Origin: Actinoallomurus spadix
Lineage (GTDB): Bacteria; Actinomycetota; Actinomycetes; Streptosporangiales; Streptosporangiaceae
DNA length: 64,000 nucleotides
NCBI RefSeq assembly: GCF_024055725.1
Contig: NZ_JAMXMX010000004.1
Coordinates: 124,001-188,000, forward strand
Reading direction: 5' to 3'
Shown piece after piece: positions 49,780 through 57,496 of the stretch. The notes below the pieces were generated by a model that was given only the letters and a program-made list of their open reading frames with translations, did not search any database and was not told where the DNA came from. A program made the translations under genes and the position numbers. Numbering within the stretch: the first letter of the stretch is position 1; every line of letters begins with the position of its first letter.

Positions 49780-49851
49780 GGGCGATTAGCTCAGTGGGAG
49801 AGCGCTACCTTGACACGGTAGAGGTCACTGGTTCAATCCCAGTATCGCCCA
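49780..49851 (+). tRNA. tRNA-Val (anticodon GAC), probable integration site
   Basis: Acceptor arms GGGCGAT and ATCGCCC, anticodon stem-loop CTACC-TTGACAC-GGTAG with anticodon GAC, T-arm CTGGTTCAATCCCAG. CCA is encoded at 49852-49854. An integrase remnant lies about 220 bases downstream, so the 3' half of this tRNA is the likely attachment site of a past element. Confidence 0.97.
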
Positions 49852-49858
49852 CCATGTT

Positions 49859-49895
49859 AATGCAGGTCCGGCCATGTGCCTGGCCTGCATTTTGG
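49859..49895 (+). terminator. Terminator of the tRNA cluster
   Basis: AATGCAGG (49859-49866) pairs with CCTGCATT (49884-49891), with an inner CCA/TGG extension, and is followed by a T-rich run (TTTTGGTTTCT). It sits just after tRNA-Val. Confidence 0.75.
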
Positions 49896-50076
49896 TTTCT
49901 GGTGCTAACGATGGGCCGGAATCGGGAGCAGATCGGGGGCAGGGTGCTCCACAGCTGATCGGGACTACCCATTCGGTAGGTCGGGGTCGGTACTTCTCGG
50001 GGGTCGGGGTCATCGGGACCAGGGCTCCCGATGATGCTCCCGGCCGTGTTCCCCCTCGGCGCGAGATGGGTCGAGG

Positions 50077-50415
50077 TCACGATGATTGGGCCCGGCGGGC
50101 GGTCAAGGTGGTCCACCGTTCCTGCAGACGGTTCCGCAGGTTCTGCCGCATGGGGTCGGTGACGTGGCTGTAGACGCCGGCGATGCCGGGCATCCGGTGT
50201 CCCATCCGCTCGTATTTGAGGGCGTCTTCGATGCCGAGTTCATCCAGGACGGTCTTGTGGGGATGGCGCAGGCCGTGGAAGACCGCCCCAGGCAGGATGG
50301 GCGGCCATTTGCGGGCGGTGTCGCCGTCACAGGCGGGCCGCCACAGGCGGCGGGCGAAGTTGGATCGCCGATGCCAGTGACCACCCGCCACGCTCACGGC
50401 GCCGCCTATGCCCAC
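50077..50415 (-). pseudogene. C-terminal remnant of a tyrosine-recombinase integrase
   Basis: The 112-codon frame matches only the end of a tyrosine integrase: RRSNFARRLWRPACDGD, the active-site FHGLRHPHKTVLDELGI (His and Arg), RMGHRMPGIAGVYSHVT with the second His and the nucleophile Tyr. A full integrase has about 400 residues; the N-terminal DNA-binding and core domains are absent, and the frame is broken just upstream. Canonical HxLRHTHAT is HGLRHPHKT here. It points toward the tRNA-Val gene 220 bases away, the normal arrangement for actinomycete integrative elements. The gap 49896-50076 has no gene and may include the old attachment region. Confidence 0.82.
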
Positions 50416-50790
50416 CAGCGGTCCTCACAAGGGGAACGTGGGCCGAGGCAGTGGCTCCATGCCCCCAGCCGCATTTCCGGACGCCGGCCGACGGGCCGGC
50501 GCGGGCATCCCTCTTGGCGGCTCTGAACGCTTCGGGGGGCCAATCGGCAATCGCAGGGTGGGAGGCGAGGCAGGAGGAGGGCCATGACGTCCGACGCGGA
50601 ACCGATCGGAAGATCGTCGGCCGGCGCGACAGGGAAGCCTGTCTCGGCCGGCGCGGCAGGGGAACCCACCGCGCCGGCCCAGGGGCAGGCGGCCCGATGG
50701 TCGACGTGAGCGTGCTCCGCCTGCCTCCCACCCTTCTCGCCGATTAGACGACCGAGGGCAGCCCACGCTGACCTGAGGACAAGGAGCTCC
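50416..50790. other. Region between integrase remnant and subtilase gene
   Basis: No established gene in 375 bases. It may be left-over element DNA. It contains one short frame with a strong ribosome site (50584-50709, listed separately) and a direct repeat of GGCCGGCGCG at 50620 and 50650. The last 80 bases hold the subtilase leader with AAGGAG before its ATG. Confidence 0.5.
50584..50709 (+). CDS. Possible 41-residue peptide upstream of the subtilase
   Basis: An ATG preceded closely by AGGAGGAGGG opens a 41-codon frame beginning MTSDAEPIGRSS and ending GQAARWST. The middle has two similar units, SAGATGKPV and SAGAAGEPT. No signal peptide or known family. It ends 81 bases before the subtilase start on the same strand. 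The good ribosome site is the only real support; it may be chance in a decayed region. Confidence 0.3.
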   Translation: MTSDAEPIGRSSAGATGKPVSAGAAGEPTAPAQGQAARWST

Positions 50791-53700
50791 ATGCGTCCCA
50801 GAAGATCCCTGTCGGCCGCCGCGATCCTGCTGCTCGCGGCCGGTCTCGCCCAGGCTCGCCCGGCCGCCGCGGCCACGGTGGCCCCGGCCGCCGGTGGCGA
50901 CGGGCGGACCGCCACGCTCATCAGCGGGGACCGGGTCACTCTGACTCGGGACGGCGGCGTCAGCGTCGTCCCCGGCCCCGGCCGAGCGAAGATCCCCATG
51001 TTGACCAGCACGGTGTCCGGCCATGTGCGAGTGGTTCCGGCCGACGCGGTGCCGCTCTTGCGGGCGAAGCGGCTCGACCCGCGTCTGTTCGACGTCACCG
51101 GGCTGCTCGCCGATGGGTACAACGACCGGCGCGCCGACCTGCCGATCATCGCCTCCACCGACAGCGGCGTCACCGGTACGGTCGTGCACCGGATGACCAG
51201 CGTCAAGGCCACCGCCGTGCACACCCGCAAGCGGGACCTCGGCAGGCTGTGGTCCAGGGTGACCCGCAAGGGTGCGACCGGCAAGGTCTGGCTGGACGCG
51301 ATCGGCCACTTCACCGGGGCCGAGGGCGTCCAGCAGATCGGCGCCCCGGACGCCTGGCACGCCGGCCTGACCGGCAAGGGGATCACCGTCGGGCTGATCG
51401 ACAGCGGCGTCGACGTCACCCACCCTGACCTGGCCGGCCGCGTGGCCGCCCAGGTCGACTTCACGCCGGTGGCCGACGGTGGCGAGCCCACCAGCGGCGA
51501 CGTGCACGACGTGGAGGGGCACGGCACGAACGTCGCCTCCGTCCTCGCGGGCAACGGGGCCGCTTCGGGCGGCCGTTACCGGGGCGTGGCTCCGGACGCC
51601 ACGATCGTCTCCGCCAAGGTCGGCGACGGGGAACCGACTGAATCAGCCGTGATCGCCGGCATGGAGTGGGCGGCCGGCACGGAGCACGCCGCGGTCGTCA
51701 ACATCAGCCTCGCATTCGCCGACGCCCCGGGCGACGACCCGCTCGAGTCCACCCTGAACAACCTGAGCGAGCAGTACGGGACGCTGTTCGTGGTCGGGGC
51801 GGGCAACGACGGCGATAACGGCGCCAACCCGAACGGCGCCGACGACTACGACGTCGCATCACCGTCCACGGCCGATGACGCGCTCAGCGTGGGCGCGGTC
51901 GACCACGACGACCGACTGGCCGCCTTCTCCAACCGTGGTCCGCGCCCCGGCGACAACGCCATCAAGCCCGAGATCACCGCGCCCGGTGTCGACGTCACCG
52001 TCGCCCGCAGCGCCGACTCGTCCGGCACCGGCCCCTACCGCAGCGGGGTGTGGGGGACGTCCGAGGCCGCACCGCATGTGGCCGGCAGCGCCGCCCTGCT
52101 CAAGCAGAAGCACCCGGACTGGACCGGTGCCATGCTGAAGGCCGCGTTGATGGGGACGGCCCGGCCTGCCCAGGGCGTCGGGGTGTTCGCCCAGGGCGCC
52201 GGCCGCGTCGACGTGGCCGGCGCGCTCGCCGACCCGGTGCTGGCCGACCCGCCCAGCCTGAGCATGGGCACCGCGACGTATCCGCACACCGACGACACTG
52301 CGCTCACCAAGGCGGTCACCTACCGCAATCCCGGCACCACCGCGCAGACGCTCCGCCTGGCCTTGACCGTGGACGGGCCGAACATGACGGCCACGTCCGG
52401 GCTGTTCAGCCTGAGCACGTCAACGCTGACCGTCCCGGCCGGCGGCAGTGCCCAGGTCAAGGTCACGGCCGCCGCCTCCACCGCGGCACCGAACGGGCCG
52501 TACTCCGGGCAGCTGACCGCCACCACCGCCGACGGCACGAAGGTGACCACACCGGTCGGGCTCATCCGGGAGGCCGCCACCCACACTCTGACGCTGCACC
52601 ACCTCGGCGCCGACGGTCAGCCGACGGCGGAGTACTACACCACCGTCGTCGGCCTGGACACCCCATACGAGTACGACTCCCTCTTCCACTACGACCGGAA
52701 CTACGGCAGCGACTTCACCATCAGTGTCCCCGAAGGGCACTACGCGATCGTCTCGCAGATGTTCTCGGCGCTACCGAACGAGACCTACGTGGCCCGGCCG
52801 AACCTCACCGTGGACACGGACACCGACCTCACGCTTGACGAGCGGGCCGGGCAGCCGGTCCGGGTCAGCGTGCCGACGGCCGGCGCGGTCCGCTCGGACA
52901 GCGCCGTCGAGGTCGGCATCCGCAACGGCAGCAACAGCTGGGTGACGGTCGGCGGTAGCAGCAACGAATCGATCCAGATGCGCACGGCCCAGATCGGCGG
53001 GTCCGGCGACAGCGACGCCTTCGTCTCGGAGATCCGGACGGCGTTCAGCGACGGATCGGATCCGAGCGCTTACGCCTACCAACTCGCCTGGTACCGGCCC
53101 GGAACGCTGCCCACCGGCTTCACCGAGTCCGTCACCGCGGATCAGCTCGCCGTGGACAGGACCTCCGCCCGCGCGCAGGCCCCGGCCGGCACGACCATCA
53201 TGCAGTCGGCGCCGACCGTACCCGGTTATCCGCTGAGCCCCGTCTACACGAGCACGCCACTGGCGGCGACCCGCTACTTCAACACCGACGGCGGCATCAG
53301 CTGGACCTCGCAGGCGTACCAGTACTCGGAGGACTCCGCCGACTACTACACCGTCACCACGACCGGCCCGCCGACGGCCTACCAGGCCGGAAGGAGCTAC
53401 ACGTCCACCTGGAACGCCCCGATCATCGCACCGTGCCCGACCACCGGCGGTGGATGGACCGGCGACCAGCTCACCGTGCGGGTGGGCCCGTACTGCGACA
53501 GCGCCGGAAACGCCGGCTACGTCGACCAGGCCACCGCCGCCGGTACGACCACCCTCTACCGTGACGGCAAAGAGGTCGCCACCTCCGACGTGCCCGGCCA
53601 CGCGCGGTTCACCGCACAGCCGACCGCGGGCGCCTACCGGCTCAACGTCGACTCCACCCGCGCGGCCTCGTTCGGCCTGTCTACCCACGTCACGGCGGAC

Positions 53701-54024
53701 TGGACGTTCACCGACCCGGCCGCCGCCGCGCACCTCACGGCGATCCGGATGGCGCCGGCCCTGGACGCCACCGGCACCGCACCCGCCGGCCGTGCCTTCA
53801 CCGTCCCGATCATCGCCGCCGCCACTGCCGTGACCATGCAGGTCTCCTACGACGACGGCGCCACCTGGCAGTCGGCCACGGTGACCCGCACCGGCACCGG
53901 TGCCTTCCGCGCCACGATCCGCCATCCGGCCGCTTCCGGGTACGTGTCCCTGAAGGTCCACGCCACCGGCGGCACCGCCACCCTCACCGAGACGATCGCG
54001 CACGCGTACCGGATCGGTTCGTGA
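50791..54024 (+). CDS. Large secreted subtilisin-like serine protease (S8)
   Basis: A 1077-residue exported protease. A signal peptide (hydrophobic 8-22, Ala-rich cleavage at about 28) and a propeptide (about 30-180) precede the catalytic domain (about 185-480). The triad is Asp204 (VGLIDSGVDVTH), His244 (EGHGTNVAS) and Ser424 (GVWGTSEAAPHVAG), with oxyanion Asn339 (VVGAGNDGD). The usual GTSMA is GTSEA, with Glu in place of Met next to the nucleophile. About 600 C-terminal residues form beta-rich domains, the first Ig-like (VTYRNPGTTAQTLRLAL), without a sorting signal. It is alone, with a strong terminator four bases after its stop. Confidence 0.93.
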   Translation: MRPRRSLSAAAILLLAAGLAQARPAAAATVAPAAGGDGRTATLISGDRVTLTRDGGVSVVPGPGRAKIPMLTSTVSGHVRVVPADAVPLLRAKRLDPRLFDVTGLLADGYNDRRADLPIIASTDSGVTGTVVHRMTSVKATAVHTRKRDLGRLWSRVTRKGATGKVWLDAIGHFTGAEGVQQIGAPDAWHAGLTGKGITVGLIDSGVDVTHPDLAGRVAAQVDFTPVADGGEPTSGDVHDVEGHGTNVASVLAGNGAASGGRYRGVAPDATIVSAKVGDGEPTESAVIAGMEWAAGTEHAAVVNISLAFADAPGDDPLESTLNNLSEQYGTLFVVGAGNDGDNGANPNGADDYDVASPSTADDALSVGAVDHDDRLAAFSNRGPRPGDNAIKPEITAPGVDVTVARSADSSGTGPYRSGVWGTSEAAPHVAGSAALLKQKHPDWTGAMLKAALMGTARPAQGVGVFAQGAGRVDVAGALADPVLADPPSLSMGTATYPHTDDTALTKAVTYRNPGTTAQTLRLALTVDGPNMTATSGLFSLSTSTLTVPAGGSAQVKVTAAASTAAPNGPYSGQLTATTADGTKVTTPVGLIREAATHTLTLHHLGADGQPTAEYYTTVVGLDTPYEYDSLFHYDRNYGSDFTISVPEGHYAIVSQMFSALPNETYVARPNLTVDTDTDLTLDERAGQPVRVSVPTAGAVRSDSAVEVGIRNGSNSWVTVGGSSNESIQMRTAQIGGSGDSDAFVSEIRTAFSDGSDPSAYAYQLAWYRPGTLPTGFTESVTADQLAVDRTSARAQAPAGTTIMQSAPTVPGYPLSPVYTSTPLAATRYFNTDGGISWTSQAYQYSEDSADYYTVTTTGPPTAYQAGRSYTSTWNAPIIAPCPTTGGGWTGDQLTVRVGPYCDSAGNAGYVDQATAAGTTTLYRDGKEVATSDVPGHARFTAQPTAGAYRLNVDSTRAASFGLSTHVTADWTFTDPAAAAHLTAIRMAPALDATGTAPAGRAFTVPIIAAATAVTMQVSYDDGATWQSATVTRTGTGAFRATIRHPAASGYVSLKVHATGGTATLTETIAHAYRIGS

Positions 54025-54027
54025 CGG

Positions 54028-54069
54028 ACGGCCCCCCTGGTCAGGCGAGTCCCAGGCCAGGGGGGCCGT
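54028..54069 (+). terminator. Terminator of the subtilase gene
   Basis: ACGGCCCCCCTGG (54028-54040) and CCAGGGGGGCCGT (54057-54069) form a perfect 13-base stem with a 16-base loop, starting four bases after the stop codon. No T-run follows. Confidence 0.8.
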
Positions 54070-54304
54070 TGACCCGGTGCGGATCGAGCGTCCGATCGAA
54101 GGCTGATCGGCAGGGGACCGGTTCGCTCCACGTCCGCCGCGAGAAGCCAGACCACGGCGCCCAAGCGGCGACCGAGTCCGTGTGACACCCGAAAACTGCC
54201 CGGCGGAATCGGCCGAAGTTGTCGGATCCGGGCCGCGTCGTTCGTGGGAAGGGTGAGAGGCCGCCCATCAGGGGCGCTGCCGCGACCACGGGAGATGCCG
54301 ACCG

Positions 54305-55129
54305 ATGTCGCACCCACTGGCCAAGGTCCACCGCATGTTCGAGCTCGTCGAGCCGATCGCCACCGTCACCTTCTCCGAGGTGCCCAACGAGGCGTTCCTG
54401 GCCCTCGGCATGCGCAACTACTGGGACGGATACTTCGCGGGCCGGGCCGCGCCGCTGGGGCCGGCACCGGCCGAGGTGGTGCACGCGGTCTTCTACAACT
54501 TCGCCGACGGCGAGGTGGCGCGCCACATCCCGTGGGTCTGGGGGAAGATCACCCCGCAGGAGGCGATCGCCGTGCGCGAGCGGGGCAGCGCCGCCGCCCT
54601 GCGGCAGCTGATCGGGGAACTCGCCGACTCCCCCGCTCTGGTGCGGGTCGCCGACCTCGCCACCCGAGCGGGGGTCAGCGCGCCGATCGAGGGCCGAGCG
54701 CTGTACGCCGGGCTCCGGGCGCTTGCGGTGCCCGAGGAGCCGGTGGCCAGGCTCTGGCACGCGGCGACGCTGCTGCGCGAACACCGCGGGGACGGCCACA
54801 ACGCCGCCCTCCTCGCCCACGGCATCGGCGGCACCGAGGCCCACGTCCTCCTCGCTCTCTCCCTCGGAATGAGGCCGGAGGAGTTCGGCCGGATCCACCA
54901 CCTGCCCAGGGCACGGCTGGCCGCCGTCGTCGACGGGCTGCGCGACCGAGGTCTCATGGACGCCGCCGGCGGGTTCACCGACGCCGGCCGGGAGACCAAA
55001 GAGAGGATCGAGGCCCTTACCGACGAACTGGCGGCGCCGGCGTACGACGTGCTCAGCGCGGACGAGCTCGACGAGCTGGCCGCCGGGCTCGAGCCGTTCG
55101 CAGCCGCGGTGAAGGCCGCCGACGACTGA
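54305..55129 (+). CDS. SCO6745-family protein with MarR-like C-terminal region
   Basis: A 274-residue protein. The N-terminal part has the family pattern MRNYWDGYFAGRAAPLG, VVHAVFYNFADGEVARHIPW and ARLWHAATLLREHRGDGHNA (shown in pieces below 20). The C-terminal 100 residues (LLALSLGMRPEEFGRI, LAAVVDGLRDRGLMDAAGGFTDAGRE) read like a winged-helix domain that classifies new and fully replaced states as in MarR proteins, but without a clear DNA-recognition helix. Known as a conserved actinobacterial hypothetical. It is a single gene. Possible role as a heme-free or ligand-binding regulator is only a guess. Confidence 0.7.
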   Translation: MSHPLAKVHRMFELVEPIATVTFSEVPNEAFLALGMRNYWDGYFAGRAAPLGPAPAEVVHAVFYNFADGEVARHIPWVWGKITPQEAIAVRERGSAAALRQLIGELADSPALVRVADLATRAGVSAPIEGRALYAGLRALAVPEEPVARLWHAATLLREHRGDGHNAALLAHGIGGTEAHVLLALSLGMRPEEFGRIHHLPRARLAAVVDGLRDRGLMDAAGGFTDAGRETKERIEALTDELAAPAYDVLSADELDELAAGLEPFAAAVKAADD

Positions 55130-55262
55130 GCGGGCGCATGCGGGCGACGGCCACGACCCGGATGGAGGCCTCAACGTCGAAGTGGCCTTCCACTGACCAT
55201 ACGTTCCCTCACCACCGAACCTCGGCACTCAATGCGGGAACCGCCGGCTTGTCGTGCCTCGG

Positions 55263-56432
55263 TCAGGCCGTCGCAGTTCCTGCGCGCAGGGGCGAAACGA
55301 TCTGTGCTGGATCATCCAGCCAGACCCGCTGGCCGTCCGGCGTGACCGTCAATCCGAAGCGGGTCACGTCCGGCCGGTCCGCTCCGGCCCACCAGCGGTA
55401 GGCGGCTTCGACCTCCTGCCACAGTGCGCGTGGGCCACCCTGCAAGACGTCCCATTCCGTGCAGCAGTCGCACCAGAACACCGCGGCCCAGGAGGCGTCC
55501 GTGAGCCCGTAGACCATCAGCGTCGTGGCGTCGCCGTCGACGCTGACCGTGCGGCGTGCGTCCGGCACGCGCAGGCCGATCGCCCAGTCCGCGGCGAGCA
55601 GCTCGTCACGGGCGATGGCGGTGCTGGACTCGCGGGCGTCGTCCGGCCACACCCCGCCCGGCAGGTACCGCTCTGGGTCGATGCGGTCGCCGCGCTGATC
55701 GCGGAGCTTCATGAACCCGGCGGGCCCGGTGAACCGGCCGATCGCCGCGCCGTCCACGGTGACCGTGAGCTGGGCGATCGCATCTGACTGGGAGTAGGGC
55801 GTGCCCCACGGCGTGACGATCAGCCCGCCGGGGCGGGTCTGGGCGATCCACGCCGCCGGGATCCGCCGGGCGCACGCGGTTGCCAGGACCCGGTCGTACG
55901 GCGCACCGGCCGGCCGGCCGTTCGCGCCGTCGCCGGTGACGACCGTCGGGCGCCACCGGGCGGCCCACAACGCCTTCCGCGCGGCGTGGGCGAGGGCGGC
56001 GTCGACCTCGACCGAGGTGACGCGGTCCGCGCCGAGCCGCGCGGACAGCAGGCCCGCGCACCAGCCCGTGCCGGTCCCGACCTCCAGGACCCGGGCGCCG
56101 TCGACGACGGCCAGGTCCCGGAACATCGAGGCCACCATCGTCGGCATCGAACTGGAGCTGGTCGGCTCCTCCCCCGCGCCGGGCCCGATGTGGTGTCCGT
56201 CGTCCCACTGGGTGACGATCGGGACGTCGCTGTCCGCCCACAGCTGCCACGCGATGGGGTCGGCGTCCCGATCGACCGTGATGTATCCCTCGCCGGTGAG
56301 CGGCCACATCACGGCCGGGAGGAACCGGTCACGTGGGACGGCCTCGAACGCGGCCCGCCAGTCCGGTGTCATCGCGCCGGCGTCGAGCAGCTCTTGGTGA
56401 AGCCGCTGCCGACGCGTGCCGGTGGCGGTCAC
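55263..56432 (-). CDS. PIMT-like methyltransferase coupled to a small peptide gene
   Basis: A 389-residue SAM-dependent methyltransferase of the protein-L-isoaspartate O-methyltransferase fold. After an N-terminal helix region (DWRAAFEAVPRDRFLP) it has VTQWDDG, EEPTSSSSMPTMVASM, SAM motif I VLEVGTGTGWCAGLLSA, VEVDAAL and PYDRVLATACARRIPAAW. The C-terminal extension of about 150 residues ends RFGLTVTPDGQRVWLDDP. From memory this layout matches the methyltransferases of actinobacterial graspetide and lanthipeptide loci, which methylate a peptide Asp to form aspartimide. No ATP-grasp or lanthionine enzyme is nearby. Its GTG start overlaps the stop of a 33-residue peptide gene, which is thus the candidate substrate. 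Confidence 0.83.
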   Translation of the reverse strand: MTATGTRRQRLHQELLDAGAMTPDWRAAFEAVPRDRFLPAVMWPLTGEGYITVDRDADPIAWQLWADSDVPIVTQWDDGHHIGPGAGEEPTSSSSMPTMVASMFRDLAVVDGARVLEVGTGTGWCAGLLSARLGADRVTSVEVDAALAHAARKALWAARWRPTVVTGDGANGRPAGAPYDRVLATACARRIPAAWIAQTRPGGLIVTPWGTPYSQSDAIAQLTVTVDGAAIGRFTGPAGFMKLRDQRGDRIDPERYLPGGVWPDDARESSTAIARDELLAADWAIGLRVPDARRTVSVDGDATTLMVYGLTDASWAAVFWCDCCTEWDVLQGGPRALWQEVEAAYRWWAGADRPDVTRFGLTVTPDGQRVWLDDPAQIVSPLRAGTATA

Positions 56433-56530
56433 TTCTTCGGCTTCGGCGGAGGCGGCGGGGTGCCCTTGCCATCCGGCGTGGGCTGGTCGTTCGGGTGCGG
56501 CGGCGGGTCCGGTCGGGAGTGCTTTCCCAT
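56429..56530 (-). CDS. 33-residue Pro-rich peptide with an Asp-Gly site (candidate methyltransferase substrate)
   Basis: ATG at 56530 follows AGGAAAGGGG by seven bases. The 33-residue product starts MGKHSRPDPPPHPND and continues QPTPDGKGTPPPPPKPKK. Twelve to thirteen residues are Pro; there are three Asp (8, 15, 20), and Asp20-Gly21 is the sequence most prone to aspartimide and isoaspartate formation. There is no Cys, no signal peptide and no helix. The stop TGA overlaps the methyltransferase GTG (GTGA), so both are made from one coupled message. I recognise no family. It may be a modified-peptide precursor or a short partner protein of the methyltransferase. Confidence 0.65.
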   Translation of the reverse strand: MGKHSRPDPPPHPNDQPTPDGKGTPPPPPKPKK

Positions 56531-56578
56531 GCTGGTTCCCCTTTCCTGAGATGAACGGTAATCCGTTGGCCGGAGATT

Positions 56579-56764
56579 TCATCTCCGCGCCGTGCGCCCA
56601 CGTCTGTCGGCCGGCGCGCTCCGCTGAGCGAGGAGCTTCCGCGGCTTAGCGGGATAGCGCGCGACGAGGTCGGCCAGTTCGTCGAGCTTCTGCTCGTACG
56701 TCTCACCGACCGTCGGCGCGTTCAGCGCCTCCATGAGTCCGGCGTACTCTCCTTCGAAACTCAC
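56579..56764 (-). CDS. 61-residue basic protein coupled to the RsbW-like ATPase gene
   Basis: GTG at 56764 overlaps the ATPase stop (GTGA). The product starts MSFEGEYAGLMEALNAPTV, has a predicted helix (ETYEQKLDELADLVARYPA) and a strongly basic C-terminus (KPRKLLAQRSAPADRRGRTARR, quoted to show type). An internal ATG (residue 11) with AAGGAG upstream is an alternative start. No known family. It is the second gene of the four-gene minus-strand operon ATPase - 61-residue protein - Pro-rich peptide - methyltransferase; 48 bases separate it from the peptide gene. Confidence 0.6.
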   Translation of the reverse strand: MSFEGEYAGLMEALNAPTVGETYEQKLDELADLVARYPAKPRKLLAQRSAPADRRGRTARR

Positions 56765-57288
56765 GTCGGAACTCCGATCCGCCGCAGCTCGTCGGCGGTC
56801 AAGGTGACGCCGGGCGCGGCTACGACGACGTGGATGGTCTTGCCGTGCTCGCGGTAGATCGGCCAGCGCGCAGTAGCCGCGCCGTCGATGATGTGCAGAC
56901 CCCGGCCGTTCTCGGCCTCCAGGCCACCCACCGCGGCGGCGGGCAGCGGCCGATGGTCCGGGTCGGTGGCCGCGACGTACACCCAGCGGTTCGTGGCGGC
57001 CACGTCCAGGCGGACCGGCCATGAGTCGTACGGCCAGTCGCGCATGGCGCGGGCCGCGTTGACGGCGTTCGTGAGCAGCTCGGAGACGAGCAGCCGGACC
57101 AGATAGAGGTAATCGTCATCGAGGGTGTACCCGCCGACCACGTCCCGGGCGAACCGGCGACCCTTGGCGACGGAGGCGGGCTCGGCGCGTAGCGCGATCC
57201 ACGACGGCCGGCGTGGGCTGGTCGGCATGACGGGCGTCACGACGGTGGGGGCGGCGCGGTCGGCGATGACCGCTGGATCAGGTGTCAC
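56761..57288 (-). CDS. RsbW/anti-sigma-like ATP-binding protein (HATPase_c_2)
   Basis: A 175-residue single-domain GHKL ATPase. It has the N-box LLVSELLTNAVNAAR, the G1-type EAENGRGLHIIDGAA and the strand pattern of anti-sigma/serine kinase folds, but it lacks some Asp of true RsbW, as do many actinomycete paralogues. Such proteins occur beside WhiJ-type XRE regulators and DUF397 proteins in abaA/whiJ loci of Streptomyces and modulate development or antibiotic production. It is the first gene of the minus-strand operon and stands opposite the XRE gene; a promoter TTGCGA-N17-CATGAT lies 72 bases upstream. Confidence 0.88.
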   Translation of the reverse strand: MTPDPAVIADRAAPTVVTPVMPTSPRRPSWIALRAEPASVAKGRRFARDVVGGYTLDDDYLYLVRLLVSELLTNAVNAARAMRDWPYDSWPVRLDVAATNRWVYVAATDPDHRPLPAAAVGGLEAENGRGLHIIDGAATARWPIYREHGKTIHVVVAAPGVTLTADELRRIGVPT

Positions 57289-57359
57289 AGGGAATCAACT
57301 CCCCTGGTCAGAGGCGCTCGGCTGGCTAGGCCGGGCATGAGCGGCTAGGTACGGGCCTC

Positions 57360-57388
57360 ATCATGCTTGGTAACTATCAAACTCGCAA
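57360..57388 (-). promoter_or_regulatory. Promoter for the ATPase-peptide-methyltransferase operon
   Basis: On the minus strand TTGCGA (57388-57383), 17 bases, CATGAT (57365-57360). The predicted start lies about 65 bases before the ATPase ATG. It sits in the same AT-rich island as the opposing XRE promoter, so binding there could control both. Confidence 0.5.
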
Positions 57389-57397
57389 TACTAATCT

Positions 57398-57426
57398 TTG
57401 ACACTGCGTAGTTAGTTCCCTATGTC
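57398..57426 (+). promoter_or_regulatory. Sigma-70-type promoter of the XRE/DUF5753 regulator
   Basis: TTGACA (57398-57403), a 17-base spacer and TATGTC (57421-57426), close to consensus and rare in this GC-rich window. The in-frame ATG at 57422 falls inside the -10 box, so translation must start further on, supporting ATG 57497. AACTA and TAGTT repeats around it may be an operator. Confidence 0.65.
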
Positions 57427-57496
57427 TGGATCACACGCCGTGATGAAGTCCTCTACGATCGCCTCACCGAGCCGCCCTGACCCTGCGGAGACGCCC

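Noticed and set aside
37793-49851. The similar tRNA-Val sequences at 37793 and 49780 as att repeats bounding an island
   Set aside because: They differ in anticodon arm and orientation and are ordinary tRNA paralogues; the genes between are typical chromosomal ones.
49805-50116. Minus-strand frame ending in a GDTGIEPVTSTV-like sequence across tRNA-Val
   Set aside because: This peptide is the well-known false translation of tRNA genes; the tRNA explains the sequence.
50406-51554. Long open frames on the minus strand opposite the subtilase start
   Set aside because: They have no domain pattern and lie opposite a clear signal peptide and protease propeptide; they reflect high GC codon bias.
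57422-57496. N-terminal extension of the XRE regulator from ATG 57422
   Set aside because: The ATG is inside the -10 box of a near-consensus promoter and has no ribosome site; ATG 57497 has both upstream signals.
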